From NCBI GenBank assembly GCA_030431525.1, contig JAUIJC010000016.1, positions 39,581 to 103,580 of the forward strand: a stretch of DNA of 64,000 nt, given 5' to 3'. The translations under genes were made by a program, and so were the position numbers. The notes below the pieces were generated by a model. It worked only from the letters and a program-made list of their open reading frames with translations. It had not been told where the DNA came from and did no database searches. Position 1 is the stretch's first letter; every line of letters begins with the position of its first letter. This document shows positions 17,096 through 25,994 of the stretch, one piece after another. Source of the DNA: Bacteroidia bacterium (GTDB lineage: Bacteria > Bacteroidota > Bacteroidia > Cytophagales > JAAEPT01).

Positions 17096-17105
17096 TGGCG
17101 TCTCT

Positions 17106-17375
17106 TTAGGAATCCAAAAACAGGTATTCTTCGTAAGTGGCGAAGGCCTCTTCGATTGATTCTTGGAGGACTTCCTTTTGTGTGGCGTAAAGTTGGACGT
17201 CGGTGTTGATGGTGTCGAAGAAACTTAAAAACACGCCGAATTGTAATTCAAAGGACAGCTCTTCAAAGGAAATGCCCTTATCATTGAGGTTTCCGTCCAT
17301 GTTGTCATAGAAGTCAATAAAGTACTTCCATGCTTTGGCGTAGTTTTCTTTGATGTTGTCGGTAAATGCTGACAT
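17106..17375 (-). CDS. small acidic helical protein
   Basis: An 89-residue, very acidic protein (many Asp/Glu, Phe/Tyr), with no signal peptide. It reads as two or three helices: 'NIKENYAKAWKYFIDFYDNMDG', 'SFELQFGVFLSFFDTI' and 'ESIEEAFATYEEYLFL'. No family was recognised. It is transcribed divergently from the gene at 17398, with 22 bases between start codons, so the two may share control. Real coding status is supported by composition and the clean ATG. Confidence 0.55.
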   Translation of the reverse strand: MSAFTDNIKENYAKAWKYFIDFYDNMDGNLNDKGISFEELSFELQFGVFLSFFDTINTDVQLYATQKEVLQESIEEAFATYEEYLFLDS

Positions 17376-17397
17376 CTGTCGAAATCAAATTCAGTGG

Positions 17398-18387
17398 ATG
17401 ATGCGAGGTGAAATCATTGTGTTGGCTTGGCCCGAAACGCCTGTGCGCATGGCTGGTGGCCTTTATGACAAGCCCCTCCAATGGTTAGGGATTAACCGTT
17501 CGGGCTATTACCAAGCGGGCCATTCGGCCTTGGTGCTGGTGCATCCCGAGGACGGAAGGTGTGCGTACTACGATTTTGGCCGTTATGTTACCCCGTTGGG
17601 TAAGGGCCGAGTGCGTAGCGCCCAAACCGATGTTGAATTGGAAATGCCTTTAAAAGCACAATACAACACTTCGGGAAAGATACTTAATCTGCCCGAAATT
17701 TTGACGTTTTTGGCGGGTCATGAGCCCACGCATGGGACTGGGGTAATGTATGCATCGGTCTGTTCGGTGGATGCCAAACGGGCTGAACGCTGGATATTGG
17801 AATTGCAGGCGAAGGGCAGTATTCCCTATGGTCCTTTTGTTCAGAAAGGCTCGAATTGTTCGAGGTTTGTGGCTGATGCGGTGCTGAATTCCAGCAAGGA
17901 CCGATTGGTGAAATGGTTGGTTCGCTGGCCGTTTTATTGGACGCCTTCGCCTTTGGGAAATGTGTTTAATGCGTCGTCGGATGGGATGGCCTACAGGGTG
18001 AAGGGTAGAAAAGTGGAGCCTTTCCTTTTTGGCAAGAAAGAAAGCATCGCCAAGGTGGCGAATTACTTTTTTGGTACGCCAGATAAGGTGGCTGGTGGAA
18101 ATGGCGAGGGAACCTTAGTTCCACCTCGCAAACCTGAGTGGTTGCCCAAGAATGCCCAGTGGTTGGGTGGGATTGGTGCCGGTGCTTGGTATTATTTGAA
18201 GGAGGAGAAAAATAGTTATCGCTATCAGGTTTTTGCGCCGAATGGTGAGCGACTTTTTGATAGTCTGATGTCGCCTGATAAGCCTTTTGATTTTAGGGAG
18301 GCGTTTGAGTTTGTTTATGATTCACATTGCGCCTTTTGCACGGTCAGGCAGGGCGGAAGGGAGATTCGTTTTTATCCGAGGGGGTAG
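17398..18387 (+). CDS. LRAT/NlpC-P60-like protein, resembling the DUF6695 family
   Basis: A 329-residue protein from the ATG at 17398 (a second ATG follows at once; upstream in-frame TTG/ATG codons lie inside the divergent gene and are rejected). The N-terminal 'IIVLAWPETPVRM' and 'AGHSALVLVHPEDGRCAYYDFGRYVTP' and the later 'GSNCSRFVADAV' give His then Cys in the order of circularly permuted papain-fold enzymes (LRAT/NlpC-P60 type). I recall this layout as DUF6695, but cannot check it. There is no signal peptide. Possible amidase or acyltransferase; substrate unknown. Confidence 0.65.
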   Translation: MMRGEIIVLAWPETPVRMAGGLYDKPLQWLGINRSGYYQAGHSALVLVHPEDGRCAYYDFGRYVTPLGKGRVRSAQTDVELEMPLKAQYNTSGKILNLPEILTFLAGHEPTHGTGVMYASVCSVDAKRAERWILELQAKGSIPYGPFVQKGSNCSRFVADAVLNSSKDRLVKWLVRWPFYWTPSPLGNVFNASSDGMAYRVKGRKVEPFLFGKKESIAKVANYFFGTPDKVAGGNGEGTLVPPRKPEWLPKNAQWLGGIGAGAWYYLKEEKNSYRYQVFAPNGERLFDSLMSPDKPFDFREAFEFVYDSHCAFCTVRQGGREIRFYPRG

Positions 18388-18398
18388 TGTACTGGGGG

Positions 18399-18528
18399 AA
18401 CCCCACCTCTGTCCTCCCCTTAAAACAAGGGGAGGAGAAACCATCAGCCCAAAGTATCAAACAACAATTGGTAAGTATTTTCTGTAACATTCTCCTCCCC
18501 TTGGAAAGGGGAGGACAGAGGTGGGGTT
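18399..18528. repeat. 130-base palindromic repeat with perfect 21-base arms
   Basis: Arms 18399-18419 and 18508-18528 are perfect reverse complements; each begins or ends with the motif AACCCCACCTCTGTCC or its complement. Each arm is also the outer half of its own smaller hairpin (CCCCTT...AAGGGG at 18415-18432 and CCCCTT...AAGGGG at 18497-18511). It fills the gap between the converging genes at 17398 and 18590. No U-tract follows. Confidence 0.8.
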
Positions 18529-18555
18529 GATTCCCCCATTGTATTTAACAGACAA

Positions 18556-18585
18556 TAAAAAAGGGGCTTCAAAAGCCCCTTTCTA
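18556..18585 (-). terminator. Rho-independent terminator of the E2 gene
   Basis: AAGGGGCTT (18561-18569) pairs with AAGCCCCTT (18573-18581) around a 3-base loop. On the minus strand a U-run follows (A-run at 18556-18562). It lies just past the E2 stop codon at 18590. Confidence 0.8.
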
Positions 18586-18589
18586 TTTT

Positions 18590-19885
18590 TTAAACCTCGG
18601 TGTCGAGGCTGAATCGTTCTAAGTAATCCGCTACCCGTCGGACAAACATTCCGCCCAAAGCGCCGTCCACCACACGGTGGTCGTAGGAATGGGAGAGGAA
18701 CATTTTGTGGCGGATGCCGATGGTGTCGCCCGTTGGGGTTTCAATTACGGCAGGTTTCTTTTCGATGGCGCCCAAGGCCAAGATGCCAACTTGTGGTTGC
18801 ACCAAAATCGGGGTGCCCATCACGTTGCCGAAGGAACCCATGTTGGAAACGGTGTAGGTTCCGTCCGATAGGTCGTCGGCGGTCAACTTGTTATTGCGGG
18901 CACGTTTTGCCAAGTCGTTTACGGCTTTGGTAAGTCCCACCAAGTTGAGGCGGTCAGCGTTTTTGATGACTGGAACAATCAGGTTGCCGTTTGGCAGTGC
19001 CACGGCCATGCCGATGTTGATGTTATGCTTTTTGATGATTTTGTCCCCGTCTACGGAGATGTTCATCATCGGATAGTCCTTCAATGCCTTTACCACGGCC
19101 TCAATCATGATTGGGGTGAAGGTCAATGCCGAACCATAAGTGTCCATGAAGTAGTGCTTCTTGCGGTTGCGCCAGTACACGATGTTGGTGACATCGGCCT
19201 CCACAAAGGAAGTGACGTGTGCAGAAGTACGACGGGATTCCAACATTCTGTCGGCAATCATCTTGCGCATGCGGTCCATCTGAATGATGTCCGAAGCGCC
19301 AGAAAGTGATGGGCTAACTTGTTGGATTGGCGCAGGCGCTTGACCACGGTTGCTGACGTAAGCAAGGATATCTTTTTTGCTTAGACGCTGGTCTTTGCCC
19401 GTTCCCTTGATGGTTCTCAATTCCTCTTGGGAGATGCCTTCCTCCTTGGCAATGCTCATTACCAATGGCGAGTAAAAACCATTGTTTTGTGGTTCGCCAG
19501 TTGCAGTGAAGGTTGGTGCAGTAGTCGCTGGAGTTTCAGGTTTTTGTTCCTCCTTTGGCGCTTCTACTACACTTTTGGGCTCAGCAGTTTTTTCCTCAGC
19601 AGGAGCAGGTTTCTCCTCTGATTTTGCCTCCGAAGCTTGTTCAGCGCTGGTCTCAATTTTGGCAATGACAGAACCTACTTGGGCAATCTCACCCTCGGGC
19701 ACAAGAATCTCGGCCAAGGTGCCATCAAGGGTTGATGGAATCTCGGTGTCCACTTTGTCGGTGGCCACTTCCAACAAGGATTCGTCCTCTTCAATCGTGT
19801 CGCCGACCTGCTTCAACCAAGAAAGGATGGTTCCTTCTGTGACACTTTCGCCCATTTGGGGCATGATGAAATCAACGAGAGGCAT
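18590..19885 (-). CDS. 2-oxoacid dehydrogenase complex E2 (lipoamide acyltransferase)
   Basis: A 431-residue E2. The lipoyl domain (1-76) has the lipoylated Lys near residue 44 in ATDKVDTE. An Ala/Glu/Pro linker follows, then the peripheral-subunit-binding domain (about 138-178, YSPLVMSIAKEEG...GKDQRLSKKDIL). The C-terminal catalytic domain ends with the active-site HRVVDG motif (His near 403). The lipoyl sequence 'MPQMGESVTEGTI' is closer to branched-chain or generic 2-oxoacid E2 than to pyruvate E2; which substrate is used is uncertain. It transfers acyl groups to CoA, feeding NADH production. The E1 and E3 genes are not adjacent. Its 135-nt leader carries the element shared with nuoH. Confidence 0.9.
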   Translation of the reverse strand: MPLVDFIMPQMGESVTEGTILSWLKQVGDTIEEDESLLEVATDKVDTEIPSTLDGTLAEILVPEGEIAQVGSVIAKIETSAEQASEAKSEEKPAPAEEKTAEPKSVVEAPKEEQKPETPATTAPTFTATGEPQNNGFYSPLVMSIAKEEGISQEELRTIKGTGKDQRLSKKDILAYVSNRGQAPAPIQQVSPSLSGASDIIQMDRMRKMIADRMLESRRTSAHVTSFVEADVTNIVYWRNRKKHYFMDTYGSALTFTPIMIEAVVKALKDYPMMNISVDGDKIIKKHNINIGMAVALPNGNLIVPVIKNADRLNLVGLTKAVNDLAKRARNNKLTADDLSDGTYTVSNMGSFGNVMGTPILVQPQVGILALGAIEKKPAVIETPTGDTIGIRHKMFLSHSYDHRVVDGALGGMFVRRVADYLERFSLDTEV

Positions 19886-19931
19886 TGCGTAATCAATTAA
19901 TTGCTTAAAAAGAGGAGGGTCAGAGTCCCTA

Positions 19932-20015
19932 AGCAGAAGAGAAACAATAAGCAGAACCAGTCGGCTTGTTCTTTTGTTTGCTGTTCGTGATTCAGATTAT
20001 TATTTCTCTTCTGCT
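19932..20015 (-). promoter_or_regulatory. hairpin leader element of the E2 gene (short form)
   Basis: In the direction of the E2 gene it runs AGCAGAAGAGAAATAATAA ... TTATTGTTTCTCTTCTGCT, a stem of about 19 bp with one mismatch. The downstream half, from TCACGAA through CAAAAGAACAAG and TTATTGTT, matches the right half of the nuoH leader (51190-51259) at most positions, and the order and orientation relative to the gene are the same. A TAnnTTTG element lies just upstream, so it should form the start of the transcript. It fills the 150-base gap between cinA and E2. Confidence 0.65.
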
Positions 20016-20026
20016 AAACCTGACTC

Positions 20027-20034
20027 CAAAGATA
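20027..20034 (-). promoter_or_regulatory. -7 promoter element of the E2 gene
   Basis: TATCTTTG on the minus strand, directly after the cinA stop codon. It predicts a transcript beginning near 20020, at the GAGTC that opens the leader element. No good -33 motif was found. Confidence 0.5.
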
Positions 20035-21294
20035 TTATTTTTCGCCGTTGAAGCCCATTAAAGTTTTGCGCAGGAGGTCCAAAGCGTAGATAGAGGCCAG
20101 CTCGATGTTGTTAAGTCGCTCAATGCCAAGCTGTAGTTTTTTGGAAATTGTTTGCTCTGGCGTAGCCAATGAAAGCCAAACGGTGCCGACCGGTTTTTCT
20201 GGAGAACCACCATTTGGGCCAGCGATGCCACTGAGGGCAAGGGCATAGTCAGCGTTCAATTGCTTTCTGGCGTTTTGGGCCATGGCACAAACGGTTTGTT
20301 CGCTGACGGCGCCAAATTCCTTCAAGGTGTTTGGAGAAACCTCAAGCAAGTCTTCTTTTACTTGATTGGCGTAGCTGACAATCCCTCCCATGAAATAGGA
20401 AGAGCTTCCTGAAATGGAGGTGATTTTATGAGAAAGGAAACCGCCTGTACAGCTTTCCGCCGTAGCCAGCCTTTTTCCTTGTTCCTTTAATAATTGCCCG
20501 ATACGTTCCTCAATGGTCAGTGTTTTTCCCTCACCAATGATGATGTTTGGAATCAAACCATGTAGTTTTTTGACTTCATTCTCCAAGGCCGTTTCCAACA
20601 CTTTGGCATCTTCATGTGCTCCTGTCAAGCGAAGTAAAACACGAGCAGGTTTGGGAAGATAAGCCAGTTTGAGGAAGGGCGGAAGAAGGTCTTCCCAGTC
20701 GGAAAGGAGGCCAGCAATTTTAGATTCACCCATGCCCACCGTTTGGATGAATCGGTGTTGAATATTTGGCAAGGGAAAACGTTTTTTAATGCGTGGAAGA
20801 ACCTCAGAGGTCATCAAAAGCTTCATTTCCCTTGGCACGCCAGGCATGGAAACGATAACGGTTCCTTGTTCGTCAAACCACATGCCTGGTGCCGTTCCAA
20901 TGGTATTTGACAAAGAAGTGCAGTTGTCGGGAATCAAGGCTTGGTCCTCATTGAGCTTGTCCATTGCCCGACCACGCTGGTGGAAGTAGAGCGTGACTTC
21001 TCTTAGTCGTGCTTCATCAAGCACCAATTTGGCTCCGAAGAATTCGGCCAAGCACTTTTTGGTGATGTCGTCCTTTGTGGGGCCCAGGCCTCCAGTAATC
21101 AGAACAATGTCTGAACGTGAGGTGGCGGTTTTCAGAGATTCAAAAATTGCTTCACGGGTATCACTTATTACGGTTTGATGGAGGCATTTCACGCCGATTT
21201 CCTCCAGTTGTTGTCCCATCCAAGAGGCGTTGGTGTTGATGGTGTGTCCCAAAAGTAGCTCGTCCCCGATATTGATGATTTCCGCAATGGCCAT
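20035..21294 (-). CDS. cinA: CinA family protein (nicotinamide mononucleotide deamidase-like)
   Basis: A 419-residue CinA. The N-terminal MoaB/MogA-like domain (about 1-170) has GDELLLG near residue 10 and ITGGLGPTKDDITKK near 65. The C-terminal PncC-type deamidase domain (about 255-415) has ATAESCTGGF and 'ALSGIAGPNGGSPEKPVGTVW'. The enzyme recycles nicotinamide mononucleotide. I chose the ATG at 21294: an in-frame GTG at 21351 lies inside the terminator hairpin and upstream of the promoter element at 21315-21322. It is followed by the E2 gene in the same direction. Confidence 0.93.
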   Translation of the reverse strand: MAIAEIINIGDELLLGHTINTNASWMGQQLEEIGVKCLHQTVISDTREAIFESLKTATSRSDIVLITGGLGPTKDDITKKCLAEFFGAKLVLDEARLREVTLYFHQRGRAMDKLNEDQALIPDNCTSLSNTIGTAPGMWFDEQGTVIVSMPGVPREMKLLMTSEVLPRIKKRFPLPNIQHRFIQTVGMGESKIAGLLSDWEDLLPPFLKLAYLPKPARVLLRLTGAHEDAKVLETALENEVKKLHGLIPNIIIGEGKTLTIEERIGQLLKEQGKRLATAESCTGGFLSHKITSISGSSSYFMGGIVSYANQVKEDLLEVSPNTLKEFGAVSEQTVCAMAQNARKQLNADYALALSGIAGPNGGSPEKPVGTVWLSLATPEQTISKKLQLGIERLNNIELASIYALDLLRKTLMGFNGEK

Positions 21295-21314
21295 TCCCGT
21301 TGAATTTTTTCTTT

Positions 21315-21322
21315 CAAAGATA
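21315..21322 (-). promoter_or_regulatory. -7 promoter element of cinA
   Basis: TATCTTTG on the minus strand, predicted start of transcription near 21308, about 15 nt before the ATG at 21294. This decides the start codon in favour of 21294. Confidence 0.5.
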
Positions 21323-21341
21323 GGACAGGGCGGAAACAAAG

Positions 21342-21374
21342 AAAAAGCCACCTGAGGTTGTCAGGTGGCTTTTG
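21342..21374. terminator. terminator hairpin between the subtilase and cinA genes
   Basis: AAAAGCCACCTGA pairs with TCAGGTGGCTTTT around GGTTG, with A/T runs on both sides. It sits just after the stop of the upstream subtilase gene (minus strand, 21392). Confidence 0.8.
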
Positions 21375-21391
21375 GAGGAAATGTTTGAGTC

Positions 21392-23350
21392 TTATCGTTT
21401 AATCACGCGGTGTACTTCCGTTTCCGTATCCGTTTCAATTTTTAGGATATAGACGCCAGACTGGAGATTCAGTTCATTCATTTCCAGATTGATCGTCTCT
21501 TCATATTCCAATCTTGAAAAGAGTATCTGACCTGTTTGGCTGAAAAGTGAAATGGAGCGTTCCTCCGAAGAAGCCAAGTTAATCGTTATCGACTCTTCAA
21601 ATGGATTGGGGGAAATCGTGGTTTTGGGTTGAGGGGTAAAGCTGATTTCTCCTGTGATTAAAGTTGGTTTCAAGCTGGCTGAAAGCGAATCATCACCCAT
21701 AGCTTCTCCCTCGGGGCTTTCAAATTCCAAGGTGAAGGACAGTGTTTCCAGCGTATCATAACTTGGATGGATATAGAGGGTGAGCGGTGTAATCGAAGTT
21801 ACCGTATCACCCAAGTTGATGGCAGGCAATGAACAGGCGCCTTCAACAATGGAGAAGTTGTCCGATTCAGCCACAATGGAGACATTGACCCCTGAACCAA
21901 CAGGAAGGTCGGTGATGATTTTTGGATAGAAGAGAATAGTGTCTCCTTCTTGATCTACAATGTGGTCTTTATGGTCTTGGTCCAAAGCGTAGTCAGTGGC
22001 AATCAAGTGCGCCATTGAACCGTTAAGGGCACGAACTGGATTAAGGAATCGCCCAATTTTTCCTGCATAAGCTTCATTGCCAGCGACGGTGTCAATCACA
22101 TCACCAGATTCAACCAAAAGGTCAATAACTTCTTGTGCCCTTAAATGCGGGTATTTTGAGCGGACCAAAGCAGCAGCTCCAGAAACAACGGCAGTAGCAA
22201 TGGAAGTGCCTGAGGTAGCGTGGTAGGAGCTCGGCGAATTTTTGGTAGTACGAACATTGACCCCAACTGCCGCAATGTCCACGGTACTGTCATAGGTGCT
22301 CATGGACTGCTTTACTCGGTTGCGGTCAACACTCGCCACTGAAATGACACCTTCCAGTCCTGCAGGAAAGTACTCTTCTTCTTTACCAGAATTTCCTGCG
22401 GCAGCGACTATAACGGCATCATGATCTAATACGGCGTAGTCGATGAATTCCTGCATCATTTCCCTTGAGCTTTCGTAGCCCAAACCTCTCCAAGAAAGGT
22501 TAATGACGTTGCACCCTTGCTCAGCGGCATACATCAATCCATCATATCCATGAGTAACATTTTTTGGCAAGACATCCCAAGTGGCTTTAATGGGCATGAA
22601 TTTACAGTGATAGCCTGTCCCGGCGATACCTAATTCATTGTCAGGTGTTGCTCCAAGCACGCCTGTCACCTCATGGCCATGTGTGCCACCTTTTACACTT
22701 GGGTCATTATCCCTGTCAGCGATATCCCAGCCACGGTAGTTGTCAATAAGGTCCTGACTTTTATAGGTGTCGAAGTCATTGTTGATGCTGTCTATAGGGT
22801 CCTTATAGTTGATGAAAAGGTTTTCTTGTACATCCTCATGTTCAAAATCAATTCCTGTGTCTACTACGCCTATCACCACATTGGTATCTCCTTTTTCATA
22901 TTCCCAAGCTTTGTAAAAGTTGTGGGCTTGTAGTTGGAGTTGTCCTGCACTTCCCAATGAGGAGTCTGCCAGAGGATCGTTTGGAGTGTAAAGGACTTGG
23001 TAGATAGGACTTGGTGAGGCGAATTCGATGAATGGGTGTTTTTCCAGTAGTTCAATGGAGGCAATAATATCTGTTGATTGGGGAACATGGAGACGAAAAA
23101 CTTGGTCAATGGATGATTTCCAAGAGCGTCGGCTGTCCTCCCTTGGTTTTACCACAGCTTCAATTTCCAAAACATCAAGCTGACCGTAAGAATCATCAAA
23201 AGTGTTGATGTTTTCTTTAAACCGATTGAGCTTCTCTTTTTTGACTTTAATAAAAATTACTCCAGGCAAAAAGTCCTGCGCGCACAAGGGAAATGCTCCC
23301 AAAAAAAGTGTGCAAAAACAGAGAATAAAAGTGTGCGAATAAAAATGCAT
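21392..23350 (-). CDS. subtilisin-family serine protease with type IX secretion signal
   Basis: A 652-residue S8 protease. An N-terminal signal peptide (ends CAQD near 25) is followed by a propeptide-like region (about 30-120). The catalytic triad is visible: Asp in VVDTGID (about 163), His in THGHEV (about 226) and Ser in GTSIATA (about 380). A beta-rich region (about 440-560) precedes the C-terminal sorting domain, 'SPNPFEESITINL ... QSGVYILKIET ... HRVIKR', which has the features of type A T9SS signals. It should be secreted through the outer membrane and anchored or released. Single gene, convergent with none; the GH15 gene is divergent. Confidence 0.93.
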   Translation of the reverse strand: MHFYSHTFILCFCTLFLGAFPLCAQDFLPGVIFIKVKKEKLNRFKENINTFDDSYGQLDVLEIEAVVKPREDSRRSWKSSIDQVFRLHVPQSTDIIASIELLEKHPFIEFASPSPIYQVLYTPNDPLADSSLGSAGQLQLQAHNFYKAWEYEKGDTNVVIGVVDTGIDFEHEDVQENLFINYKDPIDSINNDFDTYKSQDLIDNYRGWDIADRDNDPSVKGGTHGHEVTGVLGATPDNELGIAGTGYHCKFMPIKATWDVLPKNVTHGYDGLMYAAEQGCNVINLSWRGLGYESSREMMQEFIDYAVLDHDAVIVAAAGNSGKEEEYFPAGLEGVISVASVDRNRVKQSMSTYDSTVDIAAVGVNVRTTKNSPSSYHATSGTSIATAVVSGAAALVRSKYPHLRAQEVIDLLVESGDVIDTVAGNEAYAGKIGRFLNPVRALNGSMAHLIATDYALDQDHKDHIVDQEGDTILFYPKIITDLPVGSGVNVSIVAESDNFSIVEGACSLPAINLGDTVTSITPLTLYIHPSYDTLETLSFTLEFESPEGEAMGDDSLSASLKPTLITGEISFTPQPKTTISPNPFEESITINLASSEERSISLFSQTGQILFSRLEYEETINLEMNELNLQSGVYILKIETDTETEVHRVIKR

Positions 23351-23483
23351 ACGCTAAAAAATACTTTGTACACCTTCTCATACCTGCGGGATCTTAAAAA
23401 GGTTACGGTTTTTTTCGCGTAGAAATACAACGGCCTTCCTGTGCCTTACGTCTAACAATAGTAGGAACTCAGTAAGGCTTGGT

Positions 23484-25286
23484 ATGAAACAGCGGCACAC
23501 CTATGATTATGGGGTAATCGGAAACTGCGCATATATGGCATATGTGCGCAAAGACGGGGATATCAACTGGATGTGTTGGCCAAGGTTTGACAGCACTTTT
23601 GTGTTTGGAGGGATGTTGGACCCCGATAAAGGAGGTCAACTTTCAATCAAACCCTGTTGTTCGAAAACATTCGACACCAAACAGTATTACATCGAGAACA
23701 CGAATGTGCTGGTGACGGAGTTTGAGGCTGAGAGTGGATCCTATCGTGTCACTGATTTTGCGCCACGTTTTGAGCAGTACGAGCGGGTGTATAAACCCTT
23801 GATGCTCATTCGAAAAATTGAGCCTATCTCTGGAATGCCACGCATTAAGGTGTCATGTCAACCGGTTGGTGCTTATGGTAAGGACAGGCCAAGTGTTTAC
23901 CAAGGAAGCAGTCATATTCGTTACCTCGGGCTGGGCGAGCCAATTCGATTGGCGACAAATGTGTCTTTGTCCTATGTGATGGACGAAGACCCTTTTGTAT
24001 TGAATGAAACCAAGTACCTCATTCTAACTTATGGGGTTCCTTTGGAGGCAAGTATCAATTACACGGCGGAATCCTTTCTTGTGAAGACAATTGCCTATTG
24101 GCAAAACTGGATTAAGTCTACCAGTATTGGGTATTTCTATCAAGCGGATATTATCCGTTCGGCATTGCTGTTAAAGATCAAGCAGTTTGAGGATACGGGT
24201 GCAATTGTAGCAGCGGGTACCACAAGTTTGCCTGAACATCCTGGGAGTACGAGGAATTGGGACTACCGTTATTGCTGGATGCGGGATTCCTACTATACCT
24301 TAAACGCCTTTAACCATGTTGGTCACTTTGAGGAGCTGGAGCGTTATTTCCACTACATCGAGAACACCACAATCACAGAGAAGGAGCGATTTCAGCCTTT
24401 ATATACCATCACCGGCCAAAAGAAAATTGAGGAGTGGATAGTTGATCTGGAAGGTTATCCTGTAGGTGACAACAAACCGGTTAGGATAGGGAATGATGCC
24501 TACACGCATATTCAAAATGATGTGTATGGGCAGGTGATTGTCGCCCTGATGCCTTTGTATGTGGATCGACGTTTTCATTCCAATGAAAGGGTGAAAAAGG
24601 GGAATCGGCTGATTATGCATGCCTTGGATATGATTTCAAAAACGATGGACGAGGCCGATGCTGGTTTGTGGGAATTCCGTAATCGTGCCCAGCGTCATTG
24701 TTATACTTTTTTGTTCCATTGGGCTGGGAGTTGTGCTGCCATGCGCATCGCCAAGGCACAGAAGAATGAACGGATGTTCCGAATAGCTGAGGGCTTGAGG
24801 GTACAGGCTGAAAAGCAAATTGAGGCCTGTTATCGCCCTGAAAAAGGCTATTATGCCCAAGCTATAGAGAACGATGACTTTGATGCGAGTTGTTTACAAC
24901 TCATTACCATGCATTATCTGGATCCCAATTCAGAGAAGGCAAAGAAGCATTTGAGGGTAATGGAGGAGGCATTAAAAGCTGAGAACGGATTATTCTATCG
25001 CTACAGGCATCAGGATGATTTTGGGGAGGTACGCTCAACCTTCCTGATTTGTGCCTTTTGGTATGTAGAGGCACTTGCGGCAGTTGGGAGGATTGATGAT
25101 GCGAAGGATGTGTATGAGAAACTTTCTGGGTTCTCCAATCACCTTGGGCTTTTGAGTGAGGATGTGGATCCTCATAATGGAAGTCAGTGGGGGAATTTCC
25201 CGCAGGCGTACAGCCATGTGGGGCAGATGAACGCAGCTTATCGCATTGCCAAAAAGTTGGATTTGCCGAACTTCTTTTTGCAGTAA
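23484..25286 (+). CDS. glycoside hydrolase family 15 protein (glucoamylase/trehalase-like)
   Basis: A 600-residue protein. The N-terminal beta domain (about 1-220) opens with 'YDYGVIGNCAYMAYV-KDG-INWMCWPRFDS', the standard start of bacterial GH15 enzymes. The (alpha/alpha)6 barrel follows, with 'STRNWDYRYCWMRDS' near 257-270 and 'GLWEFRN' near 394, which contains the likely catalytic Glu. No signal peptide, so it is cytoplasmic. GH15 members hydrolyse alpha-glucosidic bonds such as in maltodextrin or trehalose; the exact substrate is unknown. A strong terminator follows. Confidence 0.92.
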   Translation: MKQRHTYDYGVIGNCAYMAYVRKDGDINWMCWPRFDSTFVFGGMLDPDKGGQLSIKPCCSKTFDTKQYYIENTNVLVTEFEAESGSYRVTDFAPRFEQYERVYKPLMLIRKIEPISGMPRIKVSCQPVGAYGKDRPSVYQGSSHIRYLGLGEPIRLATNVSLSYVMDEDPFVLNETKYLILTYGVPLEASINYTAESFLVKTIAYWQNWIKSTSIGYFYQADIIRSALLLKIKQFEDTGAIVAAGTTSLPEHPGSTRNWDYRYCWMRDSYYTLNAFNHVGHFEELERYFHYIENTTITEKERFQPLYTITGQKKIEEWIVDLEGYPVGDNKPVRIGNDAYTHIQNDVYGQVIVALMPLYVDRRFHSNERVKKGNRLIMHALDMISKTMDEADAGLWEFRNRAQRHCYTFLFHWAGSCAAMRIAKAQKNERMFRIAEGLRVQAEKQIEACYRPEKGYYAQAIENDDFDASCLQLITMHYLDPNSEKAKKHLRVMEEALKAENGLFYRYRHQDDFGEVRSTFLICAFWYVEALAAVGRIDDAKDVYEKLSGFSNHLGLLSEDVDPHNGSQWGNFPQAYSHVGQMNAAYRIAKKLDLPNFFLQ

Positions 25287-25301
25287 TTCAGGGATTGATA
25301 T

Positions 25302-25350
25302 AAACAGAAAAAGCCTCCAATGTGTAATGCATTGGAGGCTTTTTCTGTTT
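25302..25350. terminator. bidirectional terminator after the GH15 gene
   Basis: AAACAGAAAAAGCCTCCAATG pairs (loop TGTAATG) with CATTGGAGGCTTTTTCTG, with flanking A and T runs. It serves the plus-strand GH15 gene and the minus-strand lipoprotein gene that converges on it. Confidence 0.88.
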
Positions 25351-25366
25351 CGTTGGAGGTACATTT

Positions 25367-25780
25367 TTACCTGCCAATAATAACCTGGACGGCATTTCCC
25401 ATGGAGTTGTATTCAATTTTGACCATTAGGGGAGACATGCGCTCGTTTTCTACATTTCCACATCGCGGAGAAGGCTCTACGAAATACAGCCCTTTTTTGG
25501 TATGACGCTGACCGAGGTCAATAATATCCGGTTTGCCCAAGGTTTTGGCAACTTCCATTTCTGAGTGACCAATCAAAAGTTCCTTCACTTCCTTGAAGGA
25601 TTCAAGGTTTTCTTTCCGAATGCCTTTGCACCCCTGACGGTCATTTTCCCAGCTTTGTGCATCAAATCCAGGGAGCTCCACAGCCTTGTGGCAACTGGAA
25701 AGCAAGGCAATAAGCAACAACGGAAAAATGAAACTCAATGGTTTTCTGTTATTTTTAGGGGTTTTGTCTCCTGTATGCAT
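25367..25780 (-). CDS. lipoprotein of unknown function
   Basis: About 137 residues from the ATG at 25780; a TTG/ATG extension to 25843 gives a non-signal-like N-terminus and is rejected. The signal ends LLSSC (Cys about 29). The mature region has 'WENDRQGCKGIR' and 'LIGHSEMEVAKTLGKPDIIDLGQR', a pattern like SmpA/BamE-like 'GM-...V---LG-P' lipoproteins, ending 'VKIEYNSMGNAVQVIIGR'. A BamE-like fold is therefore possible but unproven. It converges with the GH15 gene and shares its terminator. Confidence 0.6.
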   Translation of the reverse strand: MHTGDKTPKNNRKPLSFIFPLLLIALLSSCHKAVELPGFDAQSWENDRQGCKGIRKENLESFKEVKELLIGHSEMEVAKTLGKPDIIDLGQRHTKKGLYFVEPSPRCGNVENERMSPLMVKIEYNSMGNAVQVIIGR

Positions 25781-25994
25781 GTGAATTGTATGTCGGTGAA
25801 CAATCCTGCCTTTTAGCCTCAGAAAGGATTTGTTATTTTGCAATCAGTCAAAAATGAGGGGAATCTTACAAAGGCGCAAATTCGCTTGATAAATAGCTTT
25901 TAAAACGGTCGGATTGTGACCAGCCTCTTTGGCTTACTGTGCGGAGGATGAAGCGCCCGCTTCGAGTAATTTAGTCGAAAAACAGTTTTAGAAC

